DNA from: Nonlabens agnitus
GTDB taxonomy: Bacteria; Bacteroidota; Bacteroidia; Flavobacteriales; Flavobacteriaceae
Assembly (NCBI RefSeq): GCF_002994045.1
Contig: NZ_MQUC01000003.1
Location: forward strand, 2,642,501-2,706,500
Direction of reading: 5' to 3'
DNA length: 64,000 nucleotides
Below are positions 8,827 to 19,703 of this stretch, piece by piece (the stretch's first letter is position 1; each line of letters begins with the position of its first letter). Position numbers and translations under genes: made by a program. The notes under the pieces were generated by a model. It was not told where the DNA came from, searched no databases, and saw nothing but the letters and a program-made list of their open reading frames with translations.

Positions 8827-9513
8827 ATGCAGTCGTTAGTTCGGGATTTTGTTAATCTATTGTACCCAGAAACCTGTTCGGGCTGCGATATATCACTATC
8901 TGCTGGCGAAGAAACCTTGTGCACGCGTTGCCGCATGCTTTTGCCGGTCGCTTACCACGACTTGATTCAAAACGACAAAATGCGGGAATTGTTTTATGCA
9001 CGCATCCCTATATTACATCTTACGAGCCTTCTATACTATGAGAAGATAGGCACCGTTCAACGGTTGATCCATGCCTTGAAGTACCAAAAACAGGAACACA
9101 TAGGCACGTTTATGGGTGAATGGCTGGGCAGTCTACTGGCAACTGATCCACGATTTGCAGAAGTGGATCTGGTAGTTGCCGTACCGGTGCATTCCAAAAG
9201 GTTGCGTGAGAGAGGTTATAATCAGGTGACAAAGTTCGGTCAATGTATTGCAGATGGGTTGGGAGTTCGCTTTCGCGAAAGCGTGCTCACCAAAAACCGC
9301 AATACCATCAAACAAGCACAACTGGACCAGAGACATCGCAGTGACGAGACCCAATCACCCTATGCCATCGCTGAAGAAATTGCAGAAAACCAGCACGTTT
9401 TACTAGTCGACGACGTGGTCACCACGGGAACGACCTTGACCTTGTGTGCACGTGAATTGCTTAAAATTAAGGGCACGCGCATTTCTATGGCGACTATGGG
9501 AATATCAGTATAA
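8827..9513 (+). CDS. comF: ComF family phosphoribosyltransferase-like protein
   Basis: 228 residues. The N-terminus has a four-Cys zinc-finger-like pair (CSGC and CTRC, residues ~17-39), and the C-terminal half is a type I PRTase fold with VVAVPVHSKRLRERGYNQ and the PRPP-binding motif HVLLVDDVVTTGTTL. ComF/GntX proteins assist DNA uptake across the inner membrane in naturally competent bacteria, but homologues occur in many non-competent species too. A palindrome copy inside the gene encodes RFRES at residues ~147-152, in the loop between the GYNQ motif and the following helix. Confidence 0.85.
   Translation: MQSLVRDFVNLLYPETCSGCDISLSAGEETLCTRCRMLLPVAYHDLIQNDKMRELFYARIPILHLTSLLYYEKIGTVQRLIHALKYQKQEHIGTFMGEWLGSLLATDPRFAEVDLVVAVPVHSKRLRERGYNQVTKFGQCIADGLGVRFRESVLTKNRNTIKQAQLDQRHRSDETQSPYAIAEEIAENQHVLLVDDVVTTGTTLTLCARELLKIKGTRISMATMGISV
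9266..9285. repeat. palindrome copy (18/20) inside comF
   Basis: The core CGCTTTCGCGAAAGCG is intact. Read as CGC-TTT-CGC-GAA-AGC it encodes RFRES. Confidence 0.9.
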
Positions 9514-9537
9514 AATATCTGTTAACTTGCGAGCGTT

Positions 9538-11148
9538 TTGAAAATTGTGAGAAAGAAATACAGCCATTACTTGTGGACCATTGCCATCGCCATTTTACTG
9601 GTGCAGTGTGCCAAACGCGGATCGCCCAGCGGTGGTCCTATCGACGAGACGCCGCCAGAGATCCTGCGTGCTTTTCCAGATAATTACACGGTCAATTTTA
9701 CGAACCAGAAGATTGAAATCACGTTTGATGAATATATCAAACTGAAGGATTTACAAAAGCAACTGGTCATCTCGCCACCGCTCAAGAATCGTCCACTCAT
9801 ACGACCTCAAGGTGGTGTGTCTAAAAAATTGACGATCGAGATTACAGATACCTTGTTGGAGAATACGACTTATGTACTCAATTTCGGCCAGAGTATCGTT
9901 GATAATACAGAAGGTAATCCATACCCATTTTTCAAATATGTTTTTAGTACGGGAAGCTACATTGACTCCTTAAAATTGAGTGGAAGCATAAGTGATGCGC
10001 TTAATAACAAGGCAGATGATTTTGTCAATGTCATGTTGTATGAAGTGGATAGTGCCTATACAGATTCTGTTATTTATAAAGAAACGCCTAGGTATGTCGT
10101 GAATACGCTGGACAGTCTCACCACTTTTACCATGGAAAATTTAAAAGCGGGCACCTATAGGCTGGTAGCGCTTAAGGAAAAATCCAGTAATTTAAAATTT
10201 GATCCTCAAGGAGATAAGATAGGATTCATTAGCGAACCTATCACCGTACCAACTGATGAGATCTATAATATCCAGATGTATGAGCCCATTCAGGACAAAG
10301 CATTGAGACGTGCCACTCATGTGGGACAGAGCCGTATACAAATTGGTTATTATGGAGAGCTGGACAGCCTGAATGTCGAACCACTGGATAAGTCGTTAAT
10401 TAGTGAAAGCAGAATCACAAAACTTGAAAAAACAGACACTTTAGAATACTGGTACAAACCGGTAATTGAGCAGGACAGTCTGGTATTACTGGCATCCTAT
10501 GGTAGTTTTCAGGACACGTTAACGGCTAGATTGAAAGAAAATCTAGACGTCGACAGCCTTTCCGTTCAAAAGTATGGACAGTTTAAATTAAGCTCGCCAT
10601 TACAATTAAATGCCAATACGCCTATTGCAGATATCAACCCATTGTTGATGGACTTGATCGATAAGGATTCGGTTCCGCAGGATTTTGGGATACGATTGGA
10701 TTCCCTTAAAAATGTAATGACGTATTCGTTTAATGTCCAGCCAGAGCAACGTTATAACTTGAGGTTGCTTCCAGGCGCGGTCACTGATTTTTATGGCTAT
10801 ACCAACGATACCATAACGAGCGTGTACACGACTAAAGCGGCATCAGATCTTGGGAATATTCCTGTCACATTAGAAGGTGGCTCGCAATTTCCCGTAATCA
10901 TACAAATCGTCACAGAAAAGCTGGATGTCGTAGCCTCCATAACGGCATCAAAGAACGACACCTATAACTTTGAATACCTAGACCCCAACAATTATTACAT
11001 AAGAGTCATCTACGACAGTAACAATAATGGACGCTACGATCCAGGCAACTGGCTACTGAACCGGCAACCTGAAAAAGTCGTGTACTATCCAGAGTTGATA
11101 CCATTACAGGCCAATTGGGATTATATCACTACGGTCAAGCTAGAGTAA
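9538..11148 (+). CDS. Ig-like (Big_5) domain lipoprotein
   Basis: 536 residues. There is no ATG near the start: the frame opens with TTG at 9538 (with GTG at 9547 as the alternative), and a non-ATG start is required because the signal peptide WTIAIAILLVQC, with the lipid-attachment Cys at residue 24, follows directly. After GGPIDETPPEILRAFPDNYTVNF an SbsA-type Ig-like domain covers residues ~38-140, followed by beta-rich repeats, and the end has a DSNNNGRYDPGNW Asp/Asn calcium-like loop. Probably an outer-membrane surface lipoprotein. It follows comF by 24 nt and its last 14 nt overlap the convergent omega-amidase gene. Confidence 0.8.
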   Translation: MKIVRKKYSHYLWTIAIAILLVQCAKRGSPSGGPIDETPPEILRAFPDNYTVNFTNQKIEITFDEYIKLKDLQKQLVISPPLKNRPLIRPQGGVSKKLTIEITDTLLENTTYVLNFGQSIVDNTEGNPYPFFKYVFSTGSYIDSLKLSGSISDALNNKADDFVNVMLYEVDSAYTDSVIYKETPRYVVNTLDSLTTFTMENLKAGTYRLVALKEKSSNLKFDPQGDKIGFISEPITVPTDEIYNIQMYEPIQDKALRRATHVGQSRIQIGYYGELDSLNVEPLDKSLISESRITKLEKTDTLEYWYKPVIEQDSLVLLASYGSFQDTLTARLKENLDVDSLSVQKYGQFKLSSPLQLNANTPIADINPLLMDLIDKDSVPQDFGIRLDSLKNVMTYSFNVQPEQRYNLRLLPGAVTDFYGYTNDTITSVYTTKAASDLGNIPVTLEGGSQFPVIIQIVTEKLDVVASITASKNDTYNFEYLDPNNYYIRVIYDSNNNGRYDPGNWLLNRQPEKVVYYPELIPLQANWDYITTVKLE

Positions 11149-11911
11149 AGCCATCACGATCTTCTAAGAATCTTAGTTTATTACGATTGTAATGAATGTT
11201 TTCCTTGTCCAATTCGACGGTTTTAACGTCTTCGGTTTCCCAGGGATGATCCAGTAATTCATGACCCAATACATCATAAACCTGAGAATGACCGCTGTAG
11301 TCCATACCTGTGCCGTCGGTTCCTACTCGATTGACACCTATGCAATAGGCCATGTTTTCTATCGCACGTGCTTTCAATAATGCATCCCAGGCGTTCACTC
11401 TTGGTACGGGCCAGTTAGCCACATAAAGCAGAACATCATAATCCTGTACATTACGAGCAAAAACCGGAAACCTCAAATCATAACAAATCTGCAGATTAAA
11501 TTTCCAGTCTTTATAGGTTGCGATGACAGGTTTTTGACCAGCGTCAAAGACTTCATGTTCACCAGCTAGGGTGAACGTATGCCTCTTGTCATATAATGTG
11601 AAATCACCGTCAGGTTTCATAAAAACACCCCTATTGCAGTAACCACCATTGTCTTTTACAAACATGACACTACCATAAATAGCAAAGTCGCCGGCCATGG
11701 CGTGGTCCTTAAACCAGTCATAGATGGAATAGGAGTGCGCTAGATCTTTTGGTTTCATGGAAAAACCTGTGGTAAACATCTCAGGCAAGATCACAAGATC
11801 TGTTTTGCCGTAAAGCGCCTTTAGCTTTTGATCAAAAGCGTTGAGGTTAGCTTCTGGATTTTCCCAAATCAACGTAGTTTGGATCAGAGATACTTTTAGT
11901 TTTTCAGACAT
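11135..11911 (-). CDS. carbon-nitrogen hydrolase, omega-amidase (YafV/Nit2-like)
   Basis: 258 residues of the nitrilase superfamily. The Glu-Lys-Cys triad is visible: E44 in VILPEMFTTGF, K109 in LYDKRHTF, C143 in LQICYDLRFP. The length and these motifs fit omega-amidases, which hydrolyse alpha-ketoglutaramate and alpha-ketosuccinamate. It lies 5 bp downstream of a methionine/glutamine-type aminotransferase, which is the known partner activity in the glutamine transaminase-omega-amidase pathway of methionine salvage. Substrate assignment is inferred from family and neighbour. Confidence 0.85.
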   Translation of the reverse strand: MSEKLKVSLIQTTLIWENPEANLNAFDQKLKALYGKTDLVILPEMFTTGFSMKPKDLAHSYSIYDWFKDHAMAGDFAIYGSVMFVKDNGGYCNRGVFMKPDGDFTLYDKRHTFTLAGEHEVFDAGQKPVIATYKDWKFNLQICYDLRFPVFARNVQDYDVLLYVANWPVPRVNAWDALLKARAIENMAYCIGVNRVGTDGTGMDYSGHSQVYDVLGHELLDHPWETEDVKTVELDKENIHYNRNKLRFLEDRDGFTLA

Positions 11912-11916
11912 AGCTT

Positions 11917-13053
11917 TTACAATTCATTTAAAATTTTAGCGGCTGCAACCAGCTCTTCATCTTCTTTGGCAAAGCAAAATCGCAGCATTTTAGGATCACG
12001 ACCTTGCATAAAAACCGATATAGGAATGCTGGCAATCTTGTGGTTGACGGTTATCGCTTTCGCGAAAGCGAGATCACTTTCATCTGTAATATCGGAGTAA
12101 TCCAGCAATTGGAAATAGGTACTTTCTGAAGGCGTAAATTGGAACCTGCTATCCTTAATCAGATTGAGAAACAGGTCGCGTTTGCGCTGGTAAAATTCAC
12201 CCAAATCCAGATAATGCTGTGGTTGCTTTAAATAATGGGCAATCGCATGTTGTATGGGTTGATTGACACAAAAAACAACCTGTTGGTGCACCTTCAAAAA
12301 CTCTTTCATAAGTTCTGGCGGCGCTAGGCAAAACCCGGTTTTCCAACCGGTAACGTGAAACGTCTTACCAAAACTACCCATAACAAAACTGCGCTCTTTC
12401 AAGCCTGGATAGCGACTAGCGCTTCGATGCTCGAGATCATCAAAAACCATGAACTCATAAACCTCATCGCTCAAAACAATTAGATCGTTTTCTACGGCAA
12501 TTTTTTCCAGCTGGAGCATGTCCTCGTGGGTCATTAACTTCCCGCTGGGATTGTGCGGCGAGTTGATGATGATCATCTTTGTCTTGGAAGTAATAGCATC
12601 TCGCACCTGATCCCAGTCGATGGTAAAATCAGGCAGCCTCATGGGAATTTTTACGGGAATACCACCAGCCACTTTTATGGCAGGTTCATAACAATCGTAA
12701 GCTGGCGTGAACAATATGACCTCATCGCCCTTAAAAACGGTAGCCTGAATGGCCGTAAAAATCCCTTGTGTAGCGCCAGCCGTGACACAGATTTCCTGAT
12801 TGGGATCGTAAAATGCTTGATGTTGTGATTCAAACATCTGGCTTATGGCCACACGCAAGGCCAGCAAACCCGTCATGGGCGCGTACTGATTATGATCCTC
12901 TAGAATGGCTTGTGAAGCAAGCTCTTTAAGTTCCTGACTTGCTGGAAAACTGGGAAATCCCTGTGACATATTGAGTGCACCATGCTGGATCGCCAGTTGC
13001 GTCATTTCGGCGAAAATGGATCTAGGGTTTTCTGGAAGTTTAGAGCGAGTCAT
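11917..13053 (-). CDS. PLP-dependent methionine aminotransferase (YbdL-like)
   Basis: 378 residues from ATG 13053 (MTRSKLPENPRSIF), a class I/II aminotransferase. Visible hallmarks: NMSQGFPSFPAS at the N-terminus, TAGATQGIF, INSPHNPSGK, SDEVYEFMVFDD, and the PLP-binding lysine K230 in SFGKTFHVTGWK. Close relatives transaminate methionine, phenylalanine and glutamine. The upstream in-frame extension (MIISYFYG) overlaps the response-regulator gene's end and is unlikely. It precedes the omega-amidase by 5 bp, so they form one unit. A palindrome copy gives AFAKA near residue 330 (DLAFAKAITV). Confidence 0.9.
   Translation of the reverse strand: MTRSKLPENPRSIFAEMTQLAIQHGALNMSQGFPSFPASQELKELASQAILEDHNQYAPMTGLLALRVAISQMFESQHQAFYDPNQEICVTAGATQGIFTAIQATVFKGDEVILFTPAYDCYEPAIKVAGGIPVKIPMRLPDFTIDWDQVRDAITSKTKMIIINSPHNPSGKLMTHEDMLQLEKIAVENDLIVLSDEVYEFMVFDDLEHRSASRYPGLKERSFVMGSFGKTFHVTGWKTGFCLAPPELMKEFLKVHQQVVFCVNQPIQHAIAHYLKQPQHYLDLGEFYQRKRDLFLNLIKDSRFQFTPSESTYFQLLDYSDITDESDLAFAKAITVNHKIASIPISVFMQGRDPKMLRFCFAKEDEELVAAAKILNEL
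12053..12072. repeat. palindrome copy (18/20) inside the aminotransferase gene
   Basis: Core intact, both outermost bases changed. On the coding (minus) strand it reads GCT-TTC-GCG-AAA-GCG, encoding AFAKA. Confidence 0.9.
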
Positions 13054-13073
13054 CCCATAAAAATAAGAGATAA

Positions 13074-13766
13074 TCACCCATTCACCCTATCAAAAAAGGC
13101 TTTCTTATAGGTCTCACTCACGGGAATGTAATCTCCTAAAATCACAGCTCGGTTACGCTCAATGAACTCGATCTTATCCATGGCGATGAGGAAGCTTTTG
13201 TGCACACGCATAAAATTTGTTGCAGGCAAGGTCTTCTCATAATACTTCAGGTTTTCCAGCGTATGGATTTTTTTATCTGCCGTGACGATGGTCACATAAT
13301 CTGCCATTCCCTTGATGTAGTGAATATCTGCAAGATTGATCTTGAGCGTTTTATATTCGCTTTTTACAAAAATATAGTCTGGTACGCTGGCGGCATGAAC
13401 GGTAGCTGTGGTTGTGTTACGGCTTTGAAACTTAGCAACAGATTTCTGGAAGCGCTCCAGAGAGATGGGTTTTAGCAGGTAATCCACCACGTCCAGTTCG
13501 TATCCCTGCACGGCATATTGATCATAGGCAGTTGTAAAAATGATGGGAAATTTGTTCCCGACGATTTTAGAGAACTGCACGCCAGAAAGTTCTGGCATTT
13601 GAATGTCAGAAAAAATAAGATCTGGTTGTAGCCGTTCCAGTTCTTGCAGCGCTTCAATAGGATTGGTAAACGATTGCAACAACTCAACACCATCCGTGCG
13701 TTTGATGTGCGATTCCAGCAATTCTAGCGCAAGTGGCTCATCGTCTATAAGGATGCATTTGATCAT
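13074..13766 (-). CDS. LytTR-family response regulator
   Basis: 230 residues. Receiver domain at residues 1-~120 with acidic pocket D8/D9, phosphoacceptor D54 in LIFSDIQMPELSG, and conserved Lys in VDYLLKPISLERF. A LytTR DNA-binding domain follows at ~130-230 (DYIFVKSEYKTLKINLADIHYIKG, KTLPATNFMRVHKSFLI). It overlaps the upstream histidine kinase gene by 4 nt, so they are cotranscribed and the kinase should be its cognate partner. Its target genes cannot be read from the window. Confidence 0.93.
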   Translation of the reverse strand: MIKCILIDDEPLALELLESHIKRTDGVELLQSFTNPIEALQELERLQPDLIFSDIQMPELSGVQFSKIVGNKFPIIFTTAYDQYAVQGYELDVVDYLLKPISLERFQKSVAKFQSRNTTTATVHAASVPDYIFVKSEYKTLKINLADIHYIKGMADYVTIVTADKKIHTLENLKYYEKTLPATNFMRVHKSFLIAMDKIEFIERNRAVILGDYIPVSETYKKAFFDRVNG

Positions 13767-14797
13767 GATGGAAAATGGATTTTGATGACAACGGTAAAGA
13801 CTTCATCCGCAATCGTCTTTTCAAAGCTATAATCGCTGCCATAGGTAAGTTGTAAGCGCTTTTGCAGGTTTTCTACACCTATGCCGCCTACGCTGTCTTT
13901 TTCGCGTTGTGCGATCGCGTTGGACACCTTTAATTGCAGTATTTTTTGTTCCAAACCTATATGAATGGTAATCGGCAGATTAGGATTGGTTACCACGCCG
14001 TGTTTAAAGGCATTTTCCACGAGTGGCATGAGCAGAAATGGCGTTACTTGAAGATGCAGTGCTTGTGGATCGCAGTGGATGGTGGTTTGTACGCTTTCGC
14101 GAAAGCGTAACTTCTCCAACTCTACATAACCCATGACAGCATCGAGTTCTTCACTAATCGTCACCAGCTTGTCGGTCTCATAAAGGCTGTACCGAAGTAA
14201 TTGGCCTAACTTCTCGGTAGCTGCCAATGCCTTGTCAGAACCCATATTGATCAAGGAGTAGATGTTGTTGAGCATGTTGAACAAAAAATGCGGATTGATC
14301 TGCGACTTGAGAAAGGCCAGCTCAGACTTTTTGTTCTCGAGAACTAATTCCTGTTGCTGCTGGTCGCGTATCACGGCATAGTTGACAAAGAACCAACAAA
14401 CCCCAAATGCGGTGTACAAAATCGCATAATATAGATTGTCGCTGATGTAGTAAAGCGCGGTCGTGCCCTCGTAATAATTGCCATAACCAGTGATGGCCTT
14501 GAGGATGACTTCTTCTACCAGGTAACGCAGCCCAATGACGCCCAAAGCGATCGTAATAATACCGGCAACGGTAATCCACTTAGGTTGTTTTTTGTAACGG
14601 GAATAGAGAAATAGGTAAGAAAAAAGCGCGTAGCAAATGAATAGCAGTGCAGACTGCAGTATGGATAGCGTGAATTCAATGGGGTTTTCCAAAAATCTTT
14701 GCCAGTATTCTGGTGAGCGCATCAAATCACGTAGCGCTTCCATAATGAGGAAGAATCCAAAAAACGATGCAATAAAACGTCCCAATCTTAATTTCAT
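13763..14797 (-). CDS. LytS-type sensor histidine kinase
   Basis: 344 residues. The N-terminal ~145 residues hold about four transmembrane helices (around 8-22, 46-66, 74-94 and 118-142), then a His_kinase domain with the phosphoaccepting H170 in KSQINPHFLFNMLNNIYSL and an HATPase domain with LLMPLVENAFKHGV and GIGVENLQKRL. It has no extracytoplasmic sensor domain, so the signal is probably sensed within the membrane. A palindrome copy in the linker between the two kinase domains encodes RFRES (KLRFRESVQ). Confidence 0.93.
   Translation of the reverse strand: MKLRLGRFIASFFGFFLIMEALRDLMRSPEYWQRFLENPIEFTLSILQSALLFICYALFSYLFLYSRYKKQPKWITVAGIITIALGVIGLRYLVEEVILKAITGYGNYYEGTTALYYISDNLYYAILYTAFGVCWFFVNYAVIRDQQQQELVLENKKSELAFLKSQINPHFLFNMLNNIYSLINMGSDKALAATEKLGQLLRYSLYETDKLVTISEELDAVMGYVELEKLRFRESVQTTIHCDPQALHLQVTPFLLMPLVENAFKHGVVTNPNLPITIHIGLEQKILQLKVSNAIAQREKDSVGGIGVENLQKRLQLTYGSDYSFEKTIADEVFTVVIKIHFPS
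14090..14109. repeat. palindrome copy inside the histidine kinase gene, symmetric variant
   Basis: TACGCTTTCGCGAAAGCGTA differs from consensus at positions 2 and 19, and the two changes compensate each other so the 20 bp stay perfectly palindromic. Coding phase gives RFRES. Confidence 0.9.
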
Positions 14798-14930
14798 GAA
14801 GTGAAGTTAGCAAAGTGTAAGGGAAACGCAGCGCGAGTATCTATGAACTCGAGGATTGTGTCTATGAAATGGGCAGCTCTCTTTTTAGGGGTTTGGTCGA
14901 GTCAATTCAAGGCTTGATAGAGTTGGCTCT

Positions 14931-14959
14931 TTGGACGCTTTGATGTGGTGATAGATTTG
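14931..14959 (+). promoter_or_regulatory. promoter of the DUF5694 gene
   Basis: A -33 TTG (14931-14933, within TTTGG) is followed after an 18-nt spacer by TAGATTTG at 14952-14959, a full match to the Bacteroidota consensus. The ATG is 25 nt further on. This is one of the two best promoters in the window. Confidence 0.6.
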
Positions 14960-14984
14960 GCTCAACAAACAAAAACAACATATC

Positions 14985-15836
14985 ATGAGAACACTTATTC
15001 TATCCATCGCATTTATCGCAACCGCAACATTCACAACTTATGCCCAAGACTTTAATGAGGAGCAATTTTTACAACAAAGCAAGGAGGCTTTCCAGTTTGA
15101 CGGTGCAGACGTTTTATTATTGGGCACCTGGCACATGGGCTACACAAGCGATGCCAATAAATCAAGTTATGACGCTAGTTTGCCTCAAAGAAGAGATGAA
15201 ATAGCCGAACTGGCGGTTCAACTTGCGAGCCAATTCAAACCCACTAAAATATTGGTTGAAGTAACTCCTGAAGAGCAGCAAACTATGGATTCTCTATATG
15301 CCGCGTACCTTAAAAATCCCAAGAAAATAAGCACCTATCATGGCGAGGTTGGCCTTCTAGCATTTCAAATTGCCAGAGCTAGCGGTGCAACGCTACATGC
15401 CATAGATCACAAAATGGGGTATGACTATAATAGTATTGCTCAACTAGCAGCGGCTACTGGAAATACCATTATGCAGGATTATTATGGGCAGCTCATGCCT
15501 GTATTAGGACAAGCACAGCAATTAGAAAAAACAGCGAGTACTAAACAGTTGTATCGTTTTACCAATACACCAGAATATTTAAGCTTTCTTAAAAACGTGA
15601 ATGCAGATCTCATGACCTATGTTAATACAGATGACAACTTTGAAGGCGCCGATACCGCAGCAGATTTCTATAAAAGAAACCTAAGGATTTTTGCAAACAT
15701 CAACCGACTTGAGATCACGCCAGAGGATCGTGTCCTAGTATTGAACGGCGGCGCACACGTGGCGTTCTTCCATGAGTTTATGAAGAATAGCCCTAGATAT
15801 AATGTCGTAGATGCGCAGGAGTTTTTGAGGGATTGA
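14985..15836 (+). CDS. secreted DUF5694 family protein
   Basis: 283 residues with a signal peptide (MRTLILSIAFIATATFTTYA, cleavage before QDF). The core begins with DVLLLGTWHMGY and has KILVEVTPEEQQ, LHAIDHKMGYDY and a C-terminal VLVLNGGAHVAFFHEFMKNSPRYNVVDAQEFL. The GTWHM and NGGAH motifs match DUF5694, which resembles the TraB/GumN (PrgY) fold whose His and Glu residues are thought to bind metal. Function unproven; it may be a periplasmic metalloenzyme. Monocistronic, with its own promoter and a strong terminator. Confidence 0.75.
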   Translation: MRTLILSIAFIATATFTTYAQDFNEEQFLQQSKEAFQFDGADVLLLGTWHMGYTSDANKSSYDASLPQRRDEIAELAVQLASQFKPTKILVEVTPEEQQTMDSLYAAYLKNPKKISTYHGEVGLLAFQIARASGATLHAIDHKMGYDYNSIAQLAAATGNTIMQDYYGQLMPVLGQAQQLEKTASTKQLYRFTNTPEYLSFLKNVNADLMTYVNTDDNFEGADTAADFYKRNLRIFANINRLEITPEDRVLVLNGGAHVAFFHEFMKNSPRYNVVDAQEFLRD

Positions 15837-15859
15837 TTACAAAAGCACTGGTTAATATC

Positions 15860-15892
15860 AAAAAACCCGATTCTTAAAGAATCGGGTTTTTT
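15860..15892. terminator. bidirectional intrinsic terminator
   Basis: AAAAAACCCGATTCTT and AAGAATCGGGTTTTTT form a perfect hairpin between the convergent DUF5694 gene and sdhB. Both sides end in T-runs on the respective strands. Confidence 0.9.
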
Positions 15893-15911
15893 AAATGATT
15901 TGAATGATGGT

Positions 15912-16658
15912 TTAACCTACAACTTCAGCTTTGAGGTATTCACGATTCATTCTGGCAATATTTTCTAGTTTGATTCCTTTAGGACATTCTACCATACAGG
16001 CTCCAGTGTTAGAACAGTTACCAAAACCTTCTTCATCCATCTGGCGCACCATCGCTTCTACACGTTGAGTAGCTTCTAACTCTCCTTGTGGTAATAAAGC
16101 GTATTGAGAAATTTTTGCACTGGTAAACAGCATAGCACTTGCATTTTTACACGCCGCTACACAGGCTCCACAACCTATACAGGTTGCAGACCAGAACGCC
16201 TCATCTGCCTTTTCTTTTTCAATAGGTGTGGCATTAGCATCTTGAGTGTTACCAGAAGTATTGACAGAAATGTAACCTCCAGCTTGCTGGATTCTATCAA
16301 AAGCAGAACGGTCCACGATTAAGTCTTTTACCACAGGGAAAGCCTTGGCTCTCCATGGCTCGATGGTAATGGTATCACCGTCATTGAATTTACGCATGTG
16401 CAATTGACACGTTGTGGTCAATTTTTGCGGTCCATGCGGCTCGCCGTTGATCATCATGTTACAAGACCCACAGATTCCCTCGCGACAATCGTGGTCAAAC
16501 TCTACTGGGACATCACCTTTGTTGATCAACTCCTCATTAAGGATGTCCATCATTTCAAGAAAAGACATGTCACCATCAACGCCGTCCAGCGGGTAATCTA
16601 CCAACTTTCCTTTTACGTTAGGTCCTTCTTGTCTCCAGATTTTTAGGTTTAATTTCAT
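15912..16658 (-). CDS. sdhB: succinate dehydrogenase / fumarate reductase iron-sulfur subunit
   Basis: 248 residues. It carries electrons from the flavin of SdhA to the quinone site at the membrane. The [2Fe-2S] ligands are C58, C63, C66 and C84 (CREGICGSC), the [4Fe-4S] ligands C160, C163, C166 (CIGCGAC), and the [3Fe-4S] set includes C170, C215, C221 and C225 shared across the two clusters in the usual way. The longer-than-Escherichia spacing and the N-terminus fit the Bacteroidota (type B, sdhCAB) form. It is the last gene of sdhC-sdhA-sdhB, separated from sdhA by 94 bp that hold a palindrome copy. Confidence 0.95.
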   Translation of the reverse strand: MKLNLKIWRQEGPNVKGKLVDYPLDGVDGDMSFLEMMDILNEELINKGDVPVEFDHDCREGICGSCNMMINGEPHGPQKLTTTCQLHMRKFNDGDTITIEPWRAKAFPVVKDLIVDRSAFDRIQQAGGYISVNTSGNTQDANATPIEKEKADEAFWSATCIGCGACVAACKNASAMLFTSAKISQYALLPQGELEATQRVEAMVRQMDEEGFGNCSNTGACMVECPKGIKLENIARMNREYLKAEVVG

Positions 16659-16720
16659 ATCTGCTGTCTGTTAGTCGTGGTGTGCAACTGCTGTTGATAC
16701 CACAGTGTTATTTTGAATAA

Positions 16721-16740
16721 TTCGCTTTCGCGAAAGCGAA
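16721..16740. repeat. exact 20/20 palindrome copy between sdhA and sdhB
   Basis: It sits inside the sdhCAB transcription unit, 12 nt after the sdhA stop. In RNA it would form a compact hairpin between two cotranscribed genes. Confidence 0.95.
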
Positions 16741-16752
16741 CTAATTACAATC

Positions 16753-18756
<2,004 letters not shown>

Positions 18757-18758
18757 AA

Positions 18759-19430
18759 TTATGCTGTTATATGATTAAAATGGTGATAAAGAGCAATGAA
18801 AATAAATCCAGCTGGGATCAAAACTGACCATGCATAAGTGAACTTTCTCAAGCCATCACCTTTCTTGACGCTTTTCACACCCATGGACTGGAATGAGCTA
18901 TTGAACCCATGCCATAAGTGTAGTGCTAGTAGAACAAACGAACCTACATAAATCCAAGTTCTCACTGGATCCACAAATTTTTCCTTCAATTCAGGTAAAT
19001 AGCGTGTGGAATCCTCAACGCCTACTGCAATGTATTTATAGTTGATTTCATGAATCCAGAAATCGTAGAAATGCAATCCCAAAAAAGCAAGTACAACCGC
19101 ACCTGTCAAAATCATGTTTCTAGAGACCCATGAAGAGTTGGCATTACCATCAAATTTCTTGTATTTGATAGGTCTGGCCTTACTGTTTCTAATTTCGAGA
19201 ATGATTCCCATCACAAAGTGTACAACGACACCAGCGATCAAGATAGGCTGCAGTACAAACTGTACCAATGGGTTATATCCCATAAAATGGGACCACTCAT
19301 TAAAGGTATCAGGAGCGATGACCGATGTGATATTGATGGTAAAGTGTTGGGTAAGAAATACTACCAGGAATAAACCTGAAAGTGCCATTACCCATTTACG
19401 TGCAAGAGAAGATTTAACTAATGCGCTCAT
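18759..19430 (-). CDS. sdhC: succinate dehydrogenase cytochrome b558 subunit
   Basis: 223 residues from ATG 19430 ([19 protein letters not shown]); an in-frame start 24 nt upstream would add MRQFKNRY and put the start too near the promoter. Five transmembrane helices with heme-ligand His candidates in [21 protein letters not shown] and LHLWHGF mark the single-subunit, di-heme membrane anchor of type B SQR/QFR as found in Bacteroidota and Bacillus. It starts the sdhCAB operon. Confidence 0.93.
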   Translation of the reverse strand: MSALVKSSLARKWVMALSGLFLVVFLTQHFTINITSVIAPDTFNEWSHFMGYNPLVQFVLQPILIAGVVVHFVMGIILEIRNSKARPIKYKKFDGNANSSWVSRNMILTGAVVLAFLGLHFYDFWIHEINYKYIAVGVEDSTRYLPELKEKFVDPVRTWIYVGSFVLLALHLWHGFNSSFQSMGVKSVKKGDGLRKFTYAWSVLIPAGFIFIALYHHFNHITA

Positions 19431-19451
19431 GTATCGATTTTTAAATTGCCG

Positions 19452-19482
19452 CAAAGATAGTTGGGAAAGCTGCTATATTCAA
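19452..19482 (-). promoter_or_regulatory. promoter of the sdhCAB operon
   Basis: On the minus strand a -33 TTG (19480-19482) is followed after 20 nt by TATCTTTG (19452-19459), a full match to TAnnTTTG, with the sdhC ATG 21 nt downstream. Confidence 0.6.
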
Positions 19483-19630
19483 TTAAGGCTTTTGTAATAT
19501 CATAACTACCGGCTTTATTTTGATTCAATCTTAATAATCTAAATAAAAACTGACTCTACTTTGCCTAATTTAAGTCGGTGATCTCCTAATACAATTACAG
19601 TTTATCGATAGATAAGGTGGTTGGAAGCAG

Positions 19631-19650
19631 TTCGCTTTCGCGAAAGCGAA
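19631..19650. repeat. exact 20/20 palindrome copy, intergenic
   Basis: It lies immediately beyond the terminator of the Sus-type cluster, between that terminator and the sdh promoter, and separates two divergently placed units. Confidence 0.95.
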
Positions 19651-19652
19651 CA

Positions 19653-19685
19653 TAAAAAAAGCCGCTCTATCAAGAACGGCTTTTA
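19653..19685 (-). terminator. intrinsic terminator of the SusCD locus
   Basis: Read on the minus strand, AAAAGCCGTTC pairs with GAGCGGCTTTT (one G-U pair) and is followed by a run of seven T residues. It closes the cluster 19 nt after the last stop codon. Confidence 0.8.
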
Positions 19686-19703
19686 AATGGGACTAAATTT
19701 TTA

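Noticed and set aside
9216..9513. Concluding from comF and the repeated palindrome that this is a DNA-uptake sequence
   Set aside because: comF homologues are widespread in non-competent bacteria and known uptake sequences are shorter and not full palindromes; kept only as one hypothesis.
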